Positions 1 through 10,007 of a stretch of 64,000 nucleotides of DNA are shown piece by piece. The DNA lies in the NCBI RefSeq assembly GCF_008080435.1, contig NZ_VRKN01000005.1, positions 1-64,000 of the forward strand. The letters run 5' to 3'. This stretch comes from Enterobacter asburiae (lineage in GTDB: Bacteria > Pseudomonadota > Gammaproteobacteria > Enterobacterales > Enterobacteriaceae). The translations under genes and the position numbers were made by a program. The notes under the pieces were generated by a model. The model worked only from the letters and a program-made list of their open reading frames with translations. It was not told the DNA's origin and did not search any database. Every line of letters starts with the position of its first letter. Position 1 is the first letter of the stretch.

Positions 1-44
1 TGCGTTGAGCTAACCGATACTAATGAACCGTGAGGCTTAACCTT
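1..44 (+). rRNA. rrl: 23S rRNA, 3' end only
   Basis: The first 44 bases match the conserved 3' terminus of enterobacterial 23S rRNA, ending in GGCTTAACCTT. The rest of the gene lies before the window. It is followed by a 71-nt spacer and then 5S, the normal rRNA operon order. Confidence 0.93.
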
Positions 45-115
45 ACAACGCCGAAGATGTTTTGGCGAAGAGACGACGCATTCAAATTTCAGCCTGATAC
101 AGATTTAACAGAATT

Positions 116-235
116 TGCCTGGCGGCTTTAGCGCGGTGGTCCCACCTGACCCCATGCCGAACTCAGAAGTGAAACGCCGTAGCGCCGATGGTAGTGTGGG
201 GTCTCCCCATGTGAGAGTAGGGAACTGCCAGGCAT
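116..235 (+). rRNA. rrf: 5S rRNA (first copy)
   Basis: This is a full-length 120-nt 5S rRNA with the standard enterobacterial start and end. Helix I pairs the first ten bases with the last ten. It corresponds to rrfD of the rrnD operon. It differs from the second copy only at positions 3 (C) and 117 (G), which pair with each other. Confidence 0.97.
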
Positions 236-247
236 CAAATTTAGCGT

Positions 248-323
248 GCTGATATGGCTCAGTTGGTAGAGCGCACCCTTGGTAAGGGTGAGGTCCCCAG
301 TTCGACTCTGGGTATCAGCACCA
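248..323 (+). tRNA. thrV: tRNA-Thr (anticodon GGT)
   Basis: A 76-nt tRNA with encoded CCA. The acceptor stem GCTGATA pairs with TATCAGC. The D arm holds AGTTGGTAGA, the anticodon stem CACCC/GGGTG encloses TTGGTAA with anticodon GGT at 281-283, and the T arm carries TTCGACT. A tRNA-Thr between two 5S genes is the hallmark of rrnD in E. coli (rrfD-thrV-rrfF), which fits the yhd genes that follow. Confidence 0.97.
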
Positions 324-364
324 CTTTATACTTAGGTTAAAGTTCGGCAAGAAGTAAAAGAATT

Positions 365-484
365 TGTCTGGCGGCTTTAGCGCGGTGGTCCCACCTGACC
401 CCATGCCGAACTCAGAAGTGAAACGCCGTAGCGCCGATGGTAGTGTGGGGTCTCCCCATGTGAGAGTAGGGAACTGCCAGACAT
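365..484 (+). rRNA. rrf: 5S rRNA (second, distal copy)
   Basis: A second 120-nt 5S rRNA equivalent to rrfF. It is identical to the first except T at position 3 and A at position 117, a base-pair swap (C-G to U-A) in helix I that keeps the helix intact. It is the last gene of the operon. Confidence 0.97.
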
Positions 485-496
485 CAAATAAGTGAG

Positions 497-523
497 AAGG
501 CCATCCGAAAGGATGGCCTTTTT
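497..523 (+). terminator. Intrinsic terminator of the rRNA operon
   Basis: The perfect hairpin AAGGCCATCC / GGATGGCCTT with a GAAA loop is followed by a T run, 12 nt after the distal 5S gene. This is the expected end of the rRNA transcript. Confidence 0.92.
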
Positions 524-545
524 GCGTTTATGCGCAGAAAAAACG

Positions 546-578
546 GTAGGCCGGGTAAGGCGAAGACGCCACCCGGCA
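546..578. repeat. REP-like palindromic element
   Basis: The stretch GTAGGCCGGGTAAGGCG followed by GACGCCACCCGGC matches the known enterobacterial REP (palindromic unit) consensus. It has outer arms GCCGGGT/ACCCGGC and an inner GGCG/CGCC. It sits between the convergent rRNA operon and yhdZ, a typical location for these elements. Confidence 0.7.
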
Positions 579-588
579 GAGCAAACGA

Positions 589-1347
589 CTAATGAATCAC
601 CTGCGACAGGAATGCTCGCGTACGTTCTGACTTCGGATGCGCAAAGAACTCATCCGGCGGCGCCTGCTCAACAATCTCACCGCGGTCCATAAAGATCACC
701 CGGTCGGCCACGGTTCGCGCAAACCCCATCTCATGCGTCACACACAGCATGGTCATGCCGGATTGTGCCAGCCCAATCATGGTGTCCAGAACCTCTTTCA
801 CCATTTCTGGATCGAGGGCAGATGTCGGTTCATCAAACAGCATAATTTTCGGTTTCATACACAGCGAACGGGCGATAGCCACACGCTGCTGTTGGCCACC
901 CGATATCTGGCCTGGAAACTTATTGGCATGCTCTGCGATACGTACGCGCTCCAGGTAGTGCATTGCCAACGCTTCCGCTTCCTTTTTCGGCATCTTTCGT
1001 ACCCAAATTGGCGCAAGCGTGCAGTTCTGCAGAACGGTCAGGTGCGGAAACAGATTAAAGTGCTGAAATACCATTCCCACTTCCTGACGTACGCGTTCGA
1101 TATTGCGGATATCTTCATTCAGCTCGATGCCATCAACCACAATGCGTCCTTGCTGGTGTTCTTCAAGATGATTAATACAGCGAATGGTTGTGGATTTCCC
1201 GGAGCCAGAAGGGCCGCAAAGGACGATGCGTTCTCCCTGCTTTACCTTAAGATTAATGTCCTTCAGGACATGAAATTGTCCGTACCATTTATTCACATTT
1301 TCCAGCGTAATCATCGCGTCGGCGGGTGTCATAGTTATTTGGCTCAT
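589..1347 (-). CDS. yhdZ: Polar amino-acid ABC transporter, ATP-binding subunit YhdZ
   Basis: This is the ATPase of a polar amino-acid importer; it hydrolyses ATP on the cytoplasmic face to drive uptake through YhdX/YhdY. At 252 residues it has the family length. Visible motifs are Walker [10 protein letters not shown] at about residues 45-53, the signature SGGQQQR, Walker B LFDEP and the switch histidine in VTHEMGF. It is the last gene of yhdWXYZ, starting 7 nt after yhdY ends, so the two are probably translationally linked. The family (AapP/GlnQ-like) transports acidic or broad polar amino acids; the substrate here cannot be read from the sequence. An internal ATG at codon 12 is a possible alternative start. 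Confidence 0.95.
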   Translation of the reverse strand: MSQITMTPADAMITLENVNKWYGQFHVLKDINLKVKQGERIVLCGPSGSGKSTTIRCINHLEEHQQGRIVVDGIELNEDIRNIERVRQEVGMVFQHFNLFPHLTVLQNCTLAPIWVRKMPKKEAEALAMHYLERVRIAEHANKFPGQISGGQQQRVAIARSLCMKPKIMLFDEPTSALDPEMVKEVLDTMIGLAQSGMTMLCVTHEMGFARTVADRVIFMDRGEIVEQAPPDEFFAHPKSERTRAFLSQVIH

Positions 1348-1354
1348 AATTTCC

Positions 1355-2461
1355 TCAGTGCGGTGTACGCCCGGTGTTAAAGCGCTTTTCCAGATGCTGG
1401 CTGTAGCGCGACATGCTAAAACAAAAGATCCAGTAGATCAGGGCTGCAAAGACATATCCTTCGGTGGACATACCCAGCCAGACAGGGTCAACGGTTGCCT
1501 GCTGCACGCTGCTAAAGAGATCGAACAATCCGATGATGATCACCAGACTGGTATCTTTGAAGAGGGCAATGATCGTGTTGACCAGACCCGGAATGACCAG
1601 CTTGAGTGCTTGTGGAAGAATGACCAGCCCCTGCATTTTCCAGTAACCGAGCGCCAGTGATTCCGCCGCTTCGTACTGGCCTTTAGGCAACGCTTGCAGC
1701 CCACCACGTACAACTTCAGCGACATAGGCGGACTGGAAGAGAATCACCCCCACCAGGGCACGGATCAGCTTGTCGATGGTGGTACCTTCTGCCATAAACA
1801 GCGGCAGCATGACCGACGACATAAACAGAACGGTGATAAGCGGTACGCCGCGCCAGAACTCAATGAAGATAACGGAGAGCACGCGTACGATCGGCATTTT
1901 TGAACGCCGTCCCAGGGCAAGTAAAATCCCCCACGGTAGAGCACCGGCTATCCCCACTGAAGCGATAATCAGCGTCAGCGTCAGCCCGCCCCACTGGCGT
2001 GTTTCAACGCGTTCCAGCCCCAGGAAACCGCCATACAACAGTACCCAGACAATAATCGGATAAACCACTGCCCAGACGGCAATATAGCGTCCACGATGAG
2101 GCAGCTTTTTCCAGAACATGGCCGCGACAGAAAGCAGGCCGATGACCAGCGCCAGATTAATCCGCCAGCGTTGTTCATGTGGATACAACCCATACATGAA
2201 CTGACCGAAGCGCTCGTGAATAAACACCCAGCAGGCGCCGGCTTTTGTGCAGTCTGCTCGGGTTGAACCGACCCAGTTGGCCTGTAAAAACGCCCAGTTC
2301 AGCAGAGGAGGAATCAATTCCCACATGAGCCACAGGCATACAAGCGTCAGCAGGCTGTTACTCCAGCTGGAGAACAGATTCTTACGCGCCCAGAGAATGA
2401 AACGTCCACCTGTCGAGTTGGCAGGGCGCGAGGAGTGCGACAGTATCGCTTTTGTCATCAT
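1355..2461 (-). CDS. yhdY: Polar amino-acid ABC transporter, permease YhdY
   Basis: This is an inner-membrane permease of the HisM/AapM type with 368 residues. A first membrane segment near residues 35-55 is followed by a long insert, including a cysteine-containing loop at about 68-77 ([12 protein letters not shown]). The core then has several hydrophobic helices. The EAA loop that contacts the ATPase is visible as [13 protein letters not shown], followed by the LPQALK segment at about residues 260-280. It pairs with YhdX as a heterodimeric channel. It lies between yhdX (6-nt gap) and yhdZ (7-nt gap) and is evidently co-transcribed with them. Confidence 0.94.
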   Translation of the reverse strand: MMTKAILSHSSRPANSTGGRFILWARKNLFSSWSNSLLTLVCLWLMWELIPPLLNWAFLQANWVGSTRADCTKAGACWVFIHERFGQFMYGLYPHEQRWRINLALVIGLLSVAAMFWKKLPHRGRYIAVWAVVYPIIVWVLLYGGFLGLERVETRQWGGLTLTLIIASVGIAGALPWGILLALGRRSKMPIVRVLSVIFIEFWRGVPLITVLFMSSVMLPLFMAEGTTIDKLIRALVGVILFQSAYVAEVVRGGLQALPKGQYEAAESLALGYWKMQGLVILPQALKLVIPGLVNTIIALFKDTSLVIIIGLFDLFSSVQQATVDPVWLGMSTEGYVFAALIYWIFCFSMSRYSQHLEKRFNTGRTPH

Positions 2462-2467
2462 AGATCC

Positions 2468-3649
2468 TTAGCGCTCGACCAGTGCTATACGACGGTTATA
2501 AAGGTTCATCAGCAATGAAATCACCAGGCTGATGATCAGATAGACAGACATCGTGATGGCGATGGTTTCAATGGCTTGTCCGGTCTGGTTAAGCACGGTT
2601 CCGGCGAAGAGTGACACCATATCGGGGTAGCCAATGGCAGCTGCCAGCGACGAGTTTTTGACAATATTGAGATACTGGCTGGTCAGGGGCGGAATGATGA
2701 CCCGTAAAGCCTGCGGAATGATGACCTGGCGAAGCGTCACGGTATGGGGTAATCCCAGTGAGCGTGCCGCTTCGTGCTGTCCATAAGGTACGGCCTGGAT
2801 CCCTGCACGGATAATCTCTGCGATAAACGCGGACGTATAAATCGACAGCGCCAGCGTCAGGGCTGCCAGCTCGGGAATTAATACCATCCCGCCCTGAAAG
2901 TTAAAGCCACGCAGATGTGGAATGTCCCAGTGCAGAGCGGCCCCAAACAGCCAGTGTGCTATTAGTGGCAGGCTAACGATCAGGACGACTGCCGTGGGCC
3001 AGGTTCTACGAAGCTGACCGGTTTTGATCTGATGCTTACGGTTAAAACGGAATACCCCGGCAGAGAGAGCAAGCGCTATCACAATCGCGCCGATGAAAGC
3101 GTAAAGACCTTCACCCGGCTGAGGAGAAGGAATGGACAACCCACGGTTACTCAGGAAAAACAGCTCAAACGCGTCGACGGCCTGACGGGGACCGGGAAGG
3201 TTACGCAGTACGGCGAAATACCAGAAGAAGATCTGCAGGAGCGGGGGGATATTGCGGAACGTCTCGATATAAACAGTAGACAATTTCCGCAGGAGCCAGT
3301 TTTCAGAAAGACGCGCCAGGCCAATAAAGAAGCCCAGTATCGACGCGAAGACGATACAAAGCGCCGATACCAACAGCGTATTCAGTAAACCGACCACGAA
3401 CACGCGTCCGTACGTGTCACCTTCCTGGTAATCAATAAGGTGCTGAACAATACCAAACCCTGCGCTGCGATCTAAAAACGCGAAACCGGAAGTAATGCCG
3501 CGATTATTCAGGTTGGTGATGGTGTTATGGATGAGATACACGGCGATGAGAACAACCGCAACAATAGCAATAATCTGGAATAGCCAGGCGCGGACCGCGG
3601 GATGAGAAAAGGATAGCGATCCTTTTACGGCTGAGCGGCGATGGGACAT
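2468..3649 (-). CDS. yhdX: Polar amino-acid ABC transporter, permease YhdX
   Basis: This is the second permease of the importer (AapQ/HisQ type), 393 residues. A basic N-terminus leads into a hydrophobic segment at about residues 25-42. The C-terminal half holds the membrane helices and the EAA loop EAARSLGLPHTVTLRQVIIPQ, the contact site for YhdZ. The long middle region, including FFLSNRGLSIPSPQPGEG, is typical of AapQ-like permeases, which are longer than the 220-residue His-type permeases. It starts 67 nt after yhdW ends, a gap that holds no clear strong terminator, so it is read as part of the same operon. Confidence 0.94.
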   Translation of the reverse strand: MSHRRSAVKGSLSFSHPAVRAWLFQIIAIVAVVLIAVYLIHNTITNLNNRGITSGFAFLDRSAGFGIVQHLIDYQEGDTYGRVFVVGLLNTLLVSALCIVFASILGFFIGLARLSENWLLRKLSTVYIETFRNIPPLLQIFFWYFAVLRNLPGPRQAVDAFELFFLSNRGLSIPSPQPGEGLYAFIGAIVIALALSAGVFRFNRKHQIKTGQLRRTWPTAVVLIVSLPLIAHWLFGAALHWDIPHLRGFNFQGGMVLIPELAALTLALSIYTSAFIAEIIRAGIQAVPYGQHEAARSLGLPHTVTLRQVIIPQALRVIIPPLTSQYLNIVKNSSLAAAIGYPDMVSLFAGTVLNQTGQAIETIAITMSVYLIISLVISLLMNLYNRRIALVER

Positions 3650-3716
3650 AAAGAAACCTCAGTAACCATGACTCTGGAGTGGGCACTGCCTGAGCAGTGC
3701 CCGTTACAGCTATGAC

Positions 3717-4742
3717 TTAACGTACTGGTGGCGCGTACTGAATACCGCCGTTGTTCCAGAGATTGTTCTGGCCGCGTTTGATCTTCAGCGGGCTTTCCGA
3801 TCCCACGTTGCGCTCAAAGATCTCAGAGTAGTTGCCCACCTGTTTGATGATGTTGTAAGCCCACTTGTTATCCAGCTTCAGATCTTTGCCGAAATCACCT
3901 TCTTTACCGAGCAGGTGTGCCATATCCGGGTTGGATGGCTTAGCGGCTTTCTCATCAACGTTTTTAGAGTTGATGCCCATCTCTTCTGCGTTCAGCATGG
4001 CAAACAGCGTCCAGCGAACAATGGAGAACCAGTCTTCATCGCCACGACGAACGACGGGGCCGAGAGGTTCTTTGGAGATGACTTCAGGCAGGACAATCCA
4101 CTCTGCCGGGTTGCTCAGCTTAATACGTAAGGCATACAGCTGTGACTGGTCAGAGGCTAGCGTATCGCAACGGCCGGATTCCAGCGCTTTGGCCGATTCA
4201 TCCGAGCGGTCGAATGTCACTGGGGTGTATTTCATGTTGTTTGCTTTGAAATAATCCGCGACGTTCAGCTCGGTATCGGTGCCCGCCTGGATACAAACGG
4301 TGGCACCATCCAGTTCCTTAGCGCTTTTCAGGCCAGCTTTATTGTGGGTCAGGAAACCGATACCGTCATAATAGGTCACGCCCGTAAATGCCATCCCCAT
4401 GCCTGCATCACGGGAGGAAGTCCAGGTGGTATTACGGGAGAGCATGTCGACCTCGCCGGACTGCAGCGCCGTAAAGCGTTCTTTCGCCGTCAGCGGGGTA
4501 TATTTTACTTTGCTGTCATCGCCAAAAACGGCGGCTGCAACGCCACGGCAGACATCCACATCAATACCGGTAAATTTGCCGTTCGCATCGGCATAAGAGA
4601 AGCCAGGCAAACCGTCACTGATACCACATTGAACAAAACCTTTCTTTTTAACGGCATCCAGTGTCGTTCCCGCATGGGCTTGACCGGCTACGGCAAACAA
4701 CATGCCTGCAGCGGCCAGGCTGGCTATCATCGTCTTTTTCAT
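3717..4742 (-). CDS. yhdW: Periplasmic polar amino-acid binding protein YhdW
   Basis: This is the solute-binding protein of the yhdWXYZ importer, 341 residues. It starts with a Sec signal peptide (basic MKKT, hydrophobic stretch, cleavage near GQAHA-GT at about residue 25). The mature part shows family-3 binding-protein features: KGFVQCGISDGLPGF, the IDVDVCRGVAAAVFGD region and the LLSRNTTWT strand. The reading frame is complete; from memory the K-12 copy is annotated as a pseudogene, so an intact version is notable. It is the first gene of the operon and has a well-formed sigma-54 promoter about 75 nt upstream of the ATG with two NtrC-like sites, so nitrogen limitation is the likely inducer. 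Confidence 0.95.
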   Translation of the reverse strand: MKKTMIASLAAAGMLFAVAGQAHAGTTLDAVKKKGFVQCGISDGLPGFSYADANGKFTGIDVDVCRGVAAAVFGDDSKVKYTPLTAKERFTALQSGEVDMLSRNTTWTSSRDAGMGMAFTGVTYYDGIGFLTHNKAGLKSAKELDGATVCIQAGTDTELNVADYFKANNMKYTPVTFDRSDESAKALESGRCDTLASDQSQLYALRIKLSNPAEWIVLPEVISKEPLGPVVRRGDEDWFSIVRWTLFAMLNAEEMGINSKNVDEKAAKPSNPDMAHLLGKEGDFGKDLKLDNKWAYNIIKQVGNYSEIFERNVGSESPLKIKRGQNNLWNNGGIQYAPPVR

Positions 4743-4826
4743 AATGCATCCTGTGTGGCGAAATTTATCGTTATAGAGGCGTTTTTAAACGCTTTACCTG
4801 TCTGTGGCTTTGGCCAACGTTTATAA

Positions 4827-4842
4827 AGCAAACGTAATGCCA
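4827..4842 (-). promoter_or_regulatory. Sigma-54 promoter for yhdWXYZ
   Basis: On the minus strand the sequence is TGGCATTACGTTTGCT: a GG (-24) and a GC (-12) exactly ten bases apart, matching TGGCAC-N5-TTGCW at all but one position. The predicted start of transcription is near 4816, giving a leader of about 74 nt before yhdW. From established knowledge, yhdWXYZ belongs to the NtrC regulon in E. coli, which agrees. The rest of the 4743-5171 gap is A+T-rich and holds no gene that I can support. Confidence 0.82.
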
Positions 4843-4915
4843 GTTTTGCGTTCGACAAAATAAGAGACGAGTGAACGCTTAATGCTGAGTGTAGACAGGC
4901 TTAAATAAAACGAGC

Positions 4916-4960
4916 GCCCCGAAACGGTGCGAAATTACAACCTGTGCCACAAATCGGAGC
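4916..4960 (-). promoter_or_regulatory. Two NtrC-type enhancer sites upstream of yhdW
   Basis: GCCCC-GAAAC-GGTGC at 4916-4930 differs by one base from the NtrC consensus GCACC-N5-GGTGC. GCCAC-AAATC-GGAGC at 4946-4960 is a weaker copy with the same spacing. Their centres are 30 bp apart (about three helical turns) and lie about 107 and 137 bp upstream of the predicted sigma-54 start. That closely resembles the known glnA enhancer geometry (about -108 and -140). Confidence 0.68.
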
Positions 4961-5171
4961 AAAAGTTTTGAGTCGAGTCAGGAAAAAGAAGAGATAGTTT
5001 CTGGCGTGAATATTGGCAGGGTATTCAATAATCTTAATGTGTGAAAATCATCACGATAGAATAAGTAATTTGAATGAGTATGCGAAAAAGTTGTGACTGA
5101 CTTCAGGCTTGGTTTAATTACTTGAATAAATACAGGGCTATTTTTTTACTTATTTTAAAATATTGCACTCA

Positions 5172-5204
5172 TTAAAAGCAAAAGCGCGGCCAGAGCCGCG
5201 CTTT
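5172..5204 (-). terminator. Intrinsic terminator of yhdV
   Basis: The 10-bp perfect stem AAAGCGCGGC / GCCGCGCTTT has a 4-nt loop. On the minus strand it is followed by TTTTGCTTTTAATG. It begins 11 nt past the yhdV stop codon. Confidence 0.85.
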
Positions 5205-5215
5205 CTCAACAGATG

Positions 5216-5437
5216 TTACTTCGTCAGGGCAACAATACCCAGCGTCAAACCCGCTACTGCGGCAGCACCGCCAGCGATAGCACCCGCAGTCTCCCAGTTA
5301 TCCTGGGTAGTGCCTTTCATACAGGTATTGGTATGAACCAGTCGGCCCTGGTCGTCGTAAACCGGTACACATGGAGAGTCGTGCGCGCAACCAGCAAGCA
5401 GCGCAGCGAGAAGTGCAACGGAAATGAATCTTTTCAT
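5216..5437 (-). CDS. yhdV: Small lipoprotein YhdV
   Basis: A 73-residue lipoprotein. The lipobox LLAGC places the modified cysteine at residue 17, after a short signal peptide. The mature part begins AHDSPCVPVYDDQGRL and ends in a glycine/alanine-rich hydrophobic stretch (AGAIAGGAAAVAGLTLGIVAL) that resembles a glycine-zipper segment. The residue after Cys is Ala, not Asp, so outer-membrane sorting is expected. The function is unknown. It stands alone with its own terminator between yhdW and acrF, as in E. coli. Confidence 0.88.
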   Translation of the reverse strand: MKRFISVALLAALLAGCAHDSPCVPVYDDQGRLVHTNTCMKGTTQDNWETAGAIAGGAAAVAGLTLGIVALTK

Positions 5438-5702
5438 GATATTACCTCAGTATTATTTCTCATCCGCCATAAAGCCAGGAGGGCTATTAACGAACTGGAG
5501 GTTATTTTACCACCGGGGTAAGTCCTCGTTACACGAGGAATAATCTCAAATTATGTAGTTTGTAAAAATCGTGGAGAAAAGTCGGTTTCAGGAGGAATTA
5601 ATGGAGACATTATGAAGCTGCAAGAGACTGTTTTTACTTAATGCAAATCATCATATTTTTAACACTGCCTTTATGTAAACCCTAATTCATTGTTTATATT
5701 AA

Positions 5703-5730
5703 AAATAAAAAAAGGCACCAGAGGTGCCTT
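5703..5730 (-). terminator. Intrinsic terminator of acrEF
   Basis: The stem AAGGCACC / GGTGCCTT has a 3-nt loop and on the minus strand runs into a stretch of seven T. It lies 12 nt after the acrF stop. The 5438-5702 stretch beyond it is A+T-rich and carries the yhdV upstream region only. Confidence 0.87.
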
Positions 5731-5742
5731 CTCAGGAAAACA

Positions 5743-8700
5743 TTAATCTTTATGATTAGTAAACCGTCGCCGAACAACCACAAAGAAAACGGGCACGAAG
5801 AAAATCGCCAGAAGCGTTGCGGAAAGCATTCCTCCCATAACGCCCGTACCGACGGCGTTTTGCGCGCCGCTCCCGGCCCCGGTGCTGATCACCAGCGGCA
5901 TGACGCCAAGAATAAAGGCCAGGGACGTCATCAGGATCGGTCGAAGGCGCATCCTTGAAGCTTCCAGTGTGGCTTCAATAATGCCTTTACCTTCTTTATC
6001 CATCAGGTCTTTAGCAAATTCGACGATCAGGATGGCGTTTTTCGCCGATAAGCCAATCGTCGTCAGCAGGCCGACCTGGAAATAGACGTCGTTGTTTAAC
6101 CCGCGTAGCGACGCTGCGAGAAGAGCCCCAATGACCCCCAGCGGCACAACCAGCATGACGGAGAACGGAATGGACCAGCTTTCATACAGCGCTGCCAGGC
6201 ACAGGAACACCACGATCAGTGAAATGGCGTACAGGGCAGGAGCCTGGTTACCCGAGAGCCGCTCCTGATAAGACATCCCCGTCCAGTCATAGCCGATGCC
6301 GGAAGGCAGTTTTGCCGCGAGACTTTCCATCATTACCATAGCCTCACCGGTACTTTTACCCGGGGCTGATTCACCGAGGATCTCCATAGAGGGCATGCCG
6401 TTATAACGCTCCAGGCGAGGTGAACCATAGACCCAGTGAGCGTTGCTAAAGGCGGAGAACGGGACCATTTCCCCATTCGTGCTTCTTACGTAAAGGTTGT
6501 TAATATCTCCTGGCAACATACGGAATTTTGCGTCGGCCTGAACGTAGACCTTTTTCACGCGTCCATGATCGATAAAGTCGTTTACATAGGTGCCACCTAA
6601 GGCCGTCGAAATCGTCTGGTTGACGTCAGAAAGACTGACGCCCAGCGCCTGCGCTTTCTCCTGATCGACATCCAGCTTGAACTGAGGCGTATCTTCAAGA
6701 CCGTTAGGACGCACGCGAACCAGCAGGTCAGGGTGCTCTTTCACTATGCTAAGCAGTTGGTTACGTGCCTGCGTCAGTTGGGTATGCCCCAGGTTAGCCT
6801 GATCAATCAACTCAAAGTCGAATCCCGTGGCGGTACCCAGCTCAATAATTGCAGGCAGGTTAAACGGGAACACAAGGCCATCTTTAATCTGATGGAAGGC
6901 TTTCGTCGCGCGGCCCACAATGGCTTCGACGCCATTTTCCGACCCCGGGCGCTCCTCCCAGGGCTTCAGGCTGACGAATGCAATACCGGAGTTCTGACCC
7001 TGTCCGCTAAAGCTAAAGCCGTTTACGGTAAAGACGGATTCAACGTTCGCCTTCTCTTTGTTCAGATAGTAGTCCTGAACCTGGTCGAGGACCTGCTGAG
7101 TACGCGTCTGGGTTGCACCTGCCGGGAGTTGAACCATCGTCATAAACACCCCCTGATCCTCTTCTGGCAGGAAGGAGGTGGGTAAGCGCAGGAAGAGCAC
7201 CGCCATCCCACCGACAATAATGACGTACACCACCAGATAGCGTCCTGTCTTACGCAAAATACTGCTCACGCTGTTGCTGTAGTGTTCCACGCTTTTATCA
7301 AAGAGCGCATTAAACCAGCCGAAAAAGCCACCTTTCTTCTCATGATGGTCGCCGGATACGGGCTTAAGCAACGTTGCACAGAGTGCGGGCGTCAGGATTA
7401 GCGCAACCAGTACGGACAACGCCATAGCGGAAACGATAGTCAGCGAGAACTGGCGATAGATCGCCCCCGTCGAGCCGCCAAAAAAGGCCATCGGAATAAA
7501 GACCGCCGAGAGCACCATGGCGATCCCCACCAGTGCGCCCTGGATCTGCCCCATCGACTTCTGCGTGGCCTCTTTCGGCGGCAGATTGTCCTCGACCATG
7601 ACACGTTCAACGTTCTCAACGACCACGATAGCGTCATCGACCAGCAGACCTATCGCCAGCACCATGCCGAACATCGTCAGGGTATTGATGGAGAAACCAA
7701 ATGCCGCCAGAACCGCGAAGGTACCCAGCAGAACGACCGGCACCGCGATAGTCGGGATGAGCGTCGCCCGCAAGTTTTGCAGGAACAGGTACATGACCAG
7801 GAAGACGAGAATGATCGCTTCAAACAGGGTCTTCACCACTTCGTGGATGGAGATTTTCACAAAAGGTGTGGTGTCATAGGGATAGACAACTTTCAGTCCC
7901 TGTGGGAAGAACTGTTGCAGCTGCGCCAGCTTGCTCTTAATGGCAGCCGCGGTGTCCAGCGCATTTGCCCCGGTTGCCAGCTTAATCCCCAGACCGGTTG
8001 CCGCCTGCCCGTTGATTTTAGTGACCATGTTGTAATTTTCGCCACCCAGCTCAATACGAGCCACGTCCTTCAGATGAACCATCGAGCCGTCCTGGTTCAC
8101 CTTGAGCGTCACGCGGCCAAATTCCTCCGGTGATTTCAGGCGGGTTTGCGCGATGATCGAGGCATTCAGCTGCTGCCCGGGAATGGACGGCGTTCCGCCC
8201 AGCTGGCCTGCCGCTATCTGATCGTTCTGGGTTTTCAACTGGTTGATAATGTCCAACGGCGTCAGCTGGTATTTGTTCATCGCGTTGCTGTCGAGCCAGA
8301 TGCGCATCGCATACTGAGCGCCAAACAGCTGAACGTCACCGACACCAGACGTTCGGCTGATGGCATCTTTGACGTTTGAGGCGACATAGTCAGAGATGTC
8401 ATCCTGCGTGAGACTTTTGTTATCTGAAACAAAACCGGCGACCAGCAGGAAGCTGCTGCTGGATTTCTCCACGCCAATCCCTTGCTGTTGTACCTCTTGC
8501 GGCAGCAGCGGCATGGCGAGCTGCAGCTTGTTCTGCACCTGCACCTGAGCGATGTCCGGATCGGTTCCTGACTCGAAGGTCAGGGTGATGGTGACGCTAC
8601 CCGCTGAATCGCTGGTGGAGGACATATACATCAGGTTATCGATGCCGTTCATGTTCTGTTCGATAACCTGGGTCACGGTATCCTGCACCGTTTGAGCGTC

Positions 8701-8856
8701 AGCTCCCGGGTAGGTCGCGGATATCGCCACGGCGGGAGGGGCAATGGTCGGGTACTGTGCGACGGGAAGTTTGAGAATGGCCAGCCCGCCTGCAATCATC
8801 AAAATGATGGCAAGTACCCAGGCGAAAACCGGTCTCTGAATAAAGAAATTAGCCAT
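5743..8856 (-). CDS. acrF: RND multidrug efflux transporter AcrF
   Basis: This is the inner-membrane proton-drug antiporter of the AcrEF-TolC type pump. It has 1037 residues, the normal length for the HAE1 RND family. The N-terminal [17 protein letters not shown] is the first membrane helix; two large periplasmic loops follow helices 1 and 7. The proton-relay aspartates are visible in [17 protein letters not shown] (about residues 405-410). The family motif [15 protein letters not shown] and the C-terminal [24 protein letters not shown] (relay lysine region) are intact. It follows acrE by 11 nt and is clearly co-expressed. From known biology the pump exports dyes, bile salts and several antibiotics when derepressed. 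Confidence 0.96.
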   Translation of the reverse strand: MANFFIQRPVFAWVLAIILMIAGGLAILKLPVAQYPTIAPPAVAISATYPGADAQTVQDTVTQVIEQNMNGIDNLMYMSSTSDSAGSVTITLTFESGTDPDIAQVQVQNKLQLAMPLLPQEVQQQGIGVEKSSSSFLLVAGFVSDNKSLTQDDISDYVASNVKDAISRTSGVGDVQLFGAQYAMRIWLDSNAMNKYQLTPLDIINQLKTQNDQIAAGQLGGTPSIPGQQLNASIIAQTRLKSPEEFGRVTLKVNQDGSMVHLKDVARIELGGENYNMVTKINGQAATGLGIKLATGANALDTAAAIKSKLAQLQQFFPQGLKVVYPYDTTPFVKISIHEVVKTLFEAIILVFLVMYLFLQNLRATLIPTIAVPVVLLGTFAVLAAFGFSINTLTMFGMVLAIGLLVDDAIVVVENVERVMVEDNLPPKEATQKSMGQIQGALVGIAMVLSAVFIPMAFFGGSTGAIYRQFSLTIVSAMALSVLVALILTPALCATLLKPVSGDHHEKKGGFFGWFNALFDKSVEHYSNSVSSILRKTGRYLVVYVIIVGGMAVLFLRLPTSFLPEEDQGVFMTMVQLPAGATQTRTQQVLDQVQDYYLNKEKANVESVFTVNGFSFSGQGQNSGIAFVSLKPWEERPGSENGVEAIVGRATKAFHQIKDGLVFPFNLPAIIELGTATGFDFELIDQANLGHTQLTQARNQLLSIVKEHPDLLVRVRPNGLEDTPQFKLDVDQEKAQALGVSLSDVNQTISTALGGTYVNDFIDHGRVKKVYVQADAKFRMLPGDINNLYVRSTNGEMVPFSAFSNAHWVYGSPRLERYNGMPSMEILGESAPGKSTGEAMVMMESLAAKLPSGIGYDWTGMSYQERLSGNQAPALYAISLIVVFLCLAALYESWSIPFSVMLVVPLGVIGALLAASLRGLNNDVYFQVGLLTTIGLSAKNAILIVEFAKDLMDKEGKGIIEATLEASRMRLRPILMTSLAFILGVMPLVISTGAGSGAQNAVGTGVMGGMLSATLLAIFFVPVFFVVVRRRFTNHKD

Positions 8857-8867
8857 GTCGTTGTCCC

Positions 8868-10007
8868 TTAACCGGCTGGAGTCGTGGTGGTATCCGGCGT
8901 GGCGACGACGGTTACCCCCGGTCTGACTTTCTGCAGCCCGCTGACAATCACGCGGTCACCGTTTTTCAGCCCTTTCGTCACCAGCCAGCGATCGCCAATT
9001 GCCTGAGGGGCTACGACGGTACGCGGCTCAACCTGGTTTTTATCGTTCACCACCAGGACGATTGCATCGCCTCGCGGTGTACGGGTCACGCCTTGCTGTG
9101 GAACCAGAATCGCATCCGGCTGGGTGCCTTCATCAATGCGGGCGCGCACAAACATGCCGGGTAACAGCAGATGCTGAGGGTTCGGGAAAATGGCGCGCAG
9201 GGTAATCGAGCCGGTACTTTCATCGACCGTGACGTCAGAGAACTGCAATGTGCCTTTCAGCGGATAGGGCTGTCCGTTCTCCATCAGCAGCTCAACGCTG
9301 CTGGCGGTATCGCCTTTTTGCAGGCTCGTCTGTTTCAGGCGCATAAAATCATTACTGGACTGGGTGACATCGACATAAATTGGATCGAGCTGCTGGACCG
9401 TAGCCAGTGCAGCGGCTTGTCCGTTCGTCACCAGCGCCCCTTCGGTCACGCTGGATTTCCCGATACGACCATCAACAGGAGAGGTCACTTTGGTGTAGGC
9501 AAGGTTGATACGTGCGCTTTCAACGCCGGCTTTTGCAGCAACCACGCTGGCGTCAGCCTGCTGAGCGGTCGCCACGGCCTGGTCATACTCTTGCTTACTG
9601 ACATACTGGGTGCCTACCAGGGGGAGGTAACGTTTCACCGTAAGGTGCGCAATATTGGCCGCCGCCTGCGCCTTCGCCAGCTCACCTTTCGCGCTGTCAT
9701 AGGCTGCCTGATAGGTCGCGGGATCAATCTGGTAAAGTGACTCACCCGCTTTTACATCGCTACCTTCCGCGAAGTTGCGGCGAAGGATAATGCCGCTAAC
9801 CTGAGGACGAACCTCCGCAACGCGAAATGCATCTGTTCTGCCCGGGAGTTCAGTGGTAACAGCCAGAGGCGTGCTTTTCACAATATGCACGCTGACCTGA
9901 GGCGCCTGCAGGTGTTGTTGTTGATTTTCCTGACCATCGCATCCAGTGAGCAGTACCGCGCAGACAATGAAACCGGATAAGGGCAAGCGTCTGAAATGAT
10001 TCGTCAT
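8868..10007 (-). CDS. acrE: RND efflux periplasmic adaptor AcrE
   Basis: This is the membrane-fusion protein that links AcrF to the outer-membrane channel, 379 residues. The N-terminus is a lipoprotein signal with lipobox LLTGC at about residues 19-23. The biotinyl-lipoyl-like half motifs flank an alpha-helical hairpin (residues about 100-170, [15 protein letters not shown] ... [16 protein letters not shown]). Next come the beta-barrel and membrane-proximal domains, ending in [16 protein letters not shown]. It is the first gene of acrEF and is divergent from its regulator acrS. Confidence 0.95.
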   Translation of the reverse strand: MTNHFRRLPLSGFIVCAVLLTGCDGQENQQQHLQAPQVSVHIVKSTPLAVTTELPGRTDAFRVAEVRPQVSGIILRRNFAEGSDVKAGESLYQIDPATYQAAYDSAKGELAKAQAAANIAHLTVKRYLPLVGTQYVSKQEYDQAVATAQQADASVVAAKAGVESARINLAYTKVTSPVDGRIGKSSVTEGALVTNGQAAALATVQQLDPIYVDVTQSSNDFMRLKQTSLQKGDTASSVELLMENGQPYPLKGTLQFSDVTVDESTGSITLRAIFPNPQHLLLPGMFVRARIDEGTQPDAILVPQQGVTRTPRGDAIVLVVNDKNQVEPRTVVAPQAIGDRWLVTKGLKNGDRVIVSGLQKVRPGVTVVATPDTTTTPAG

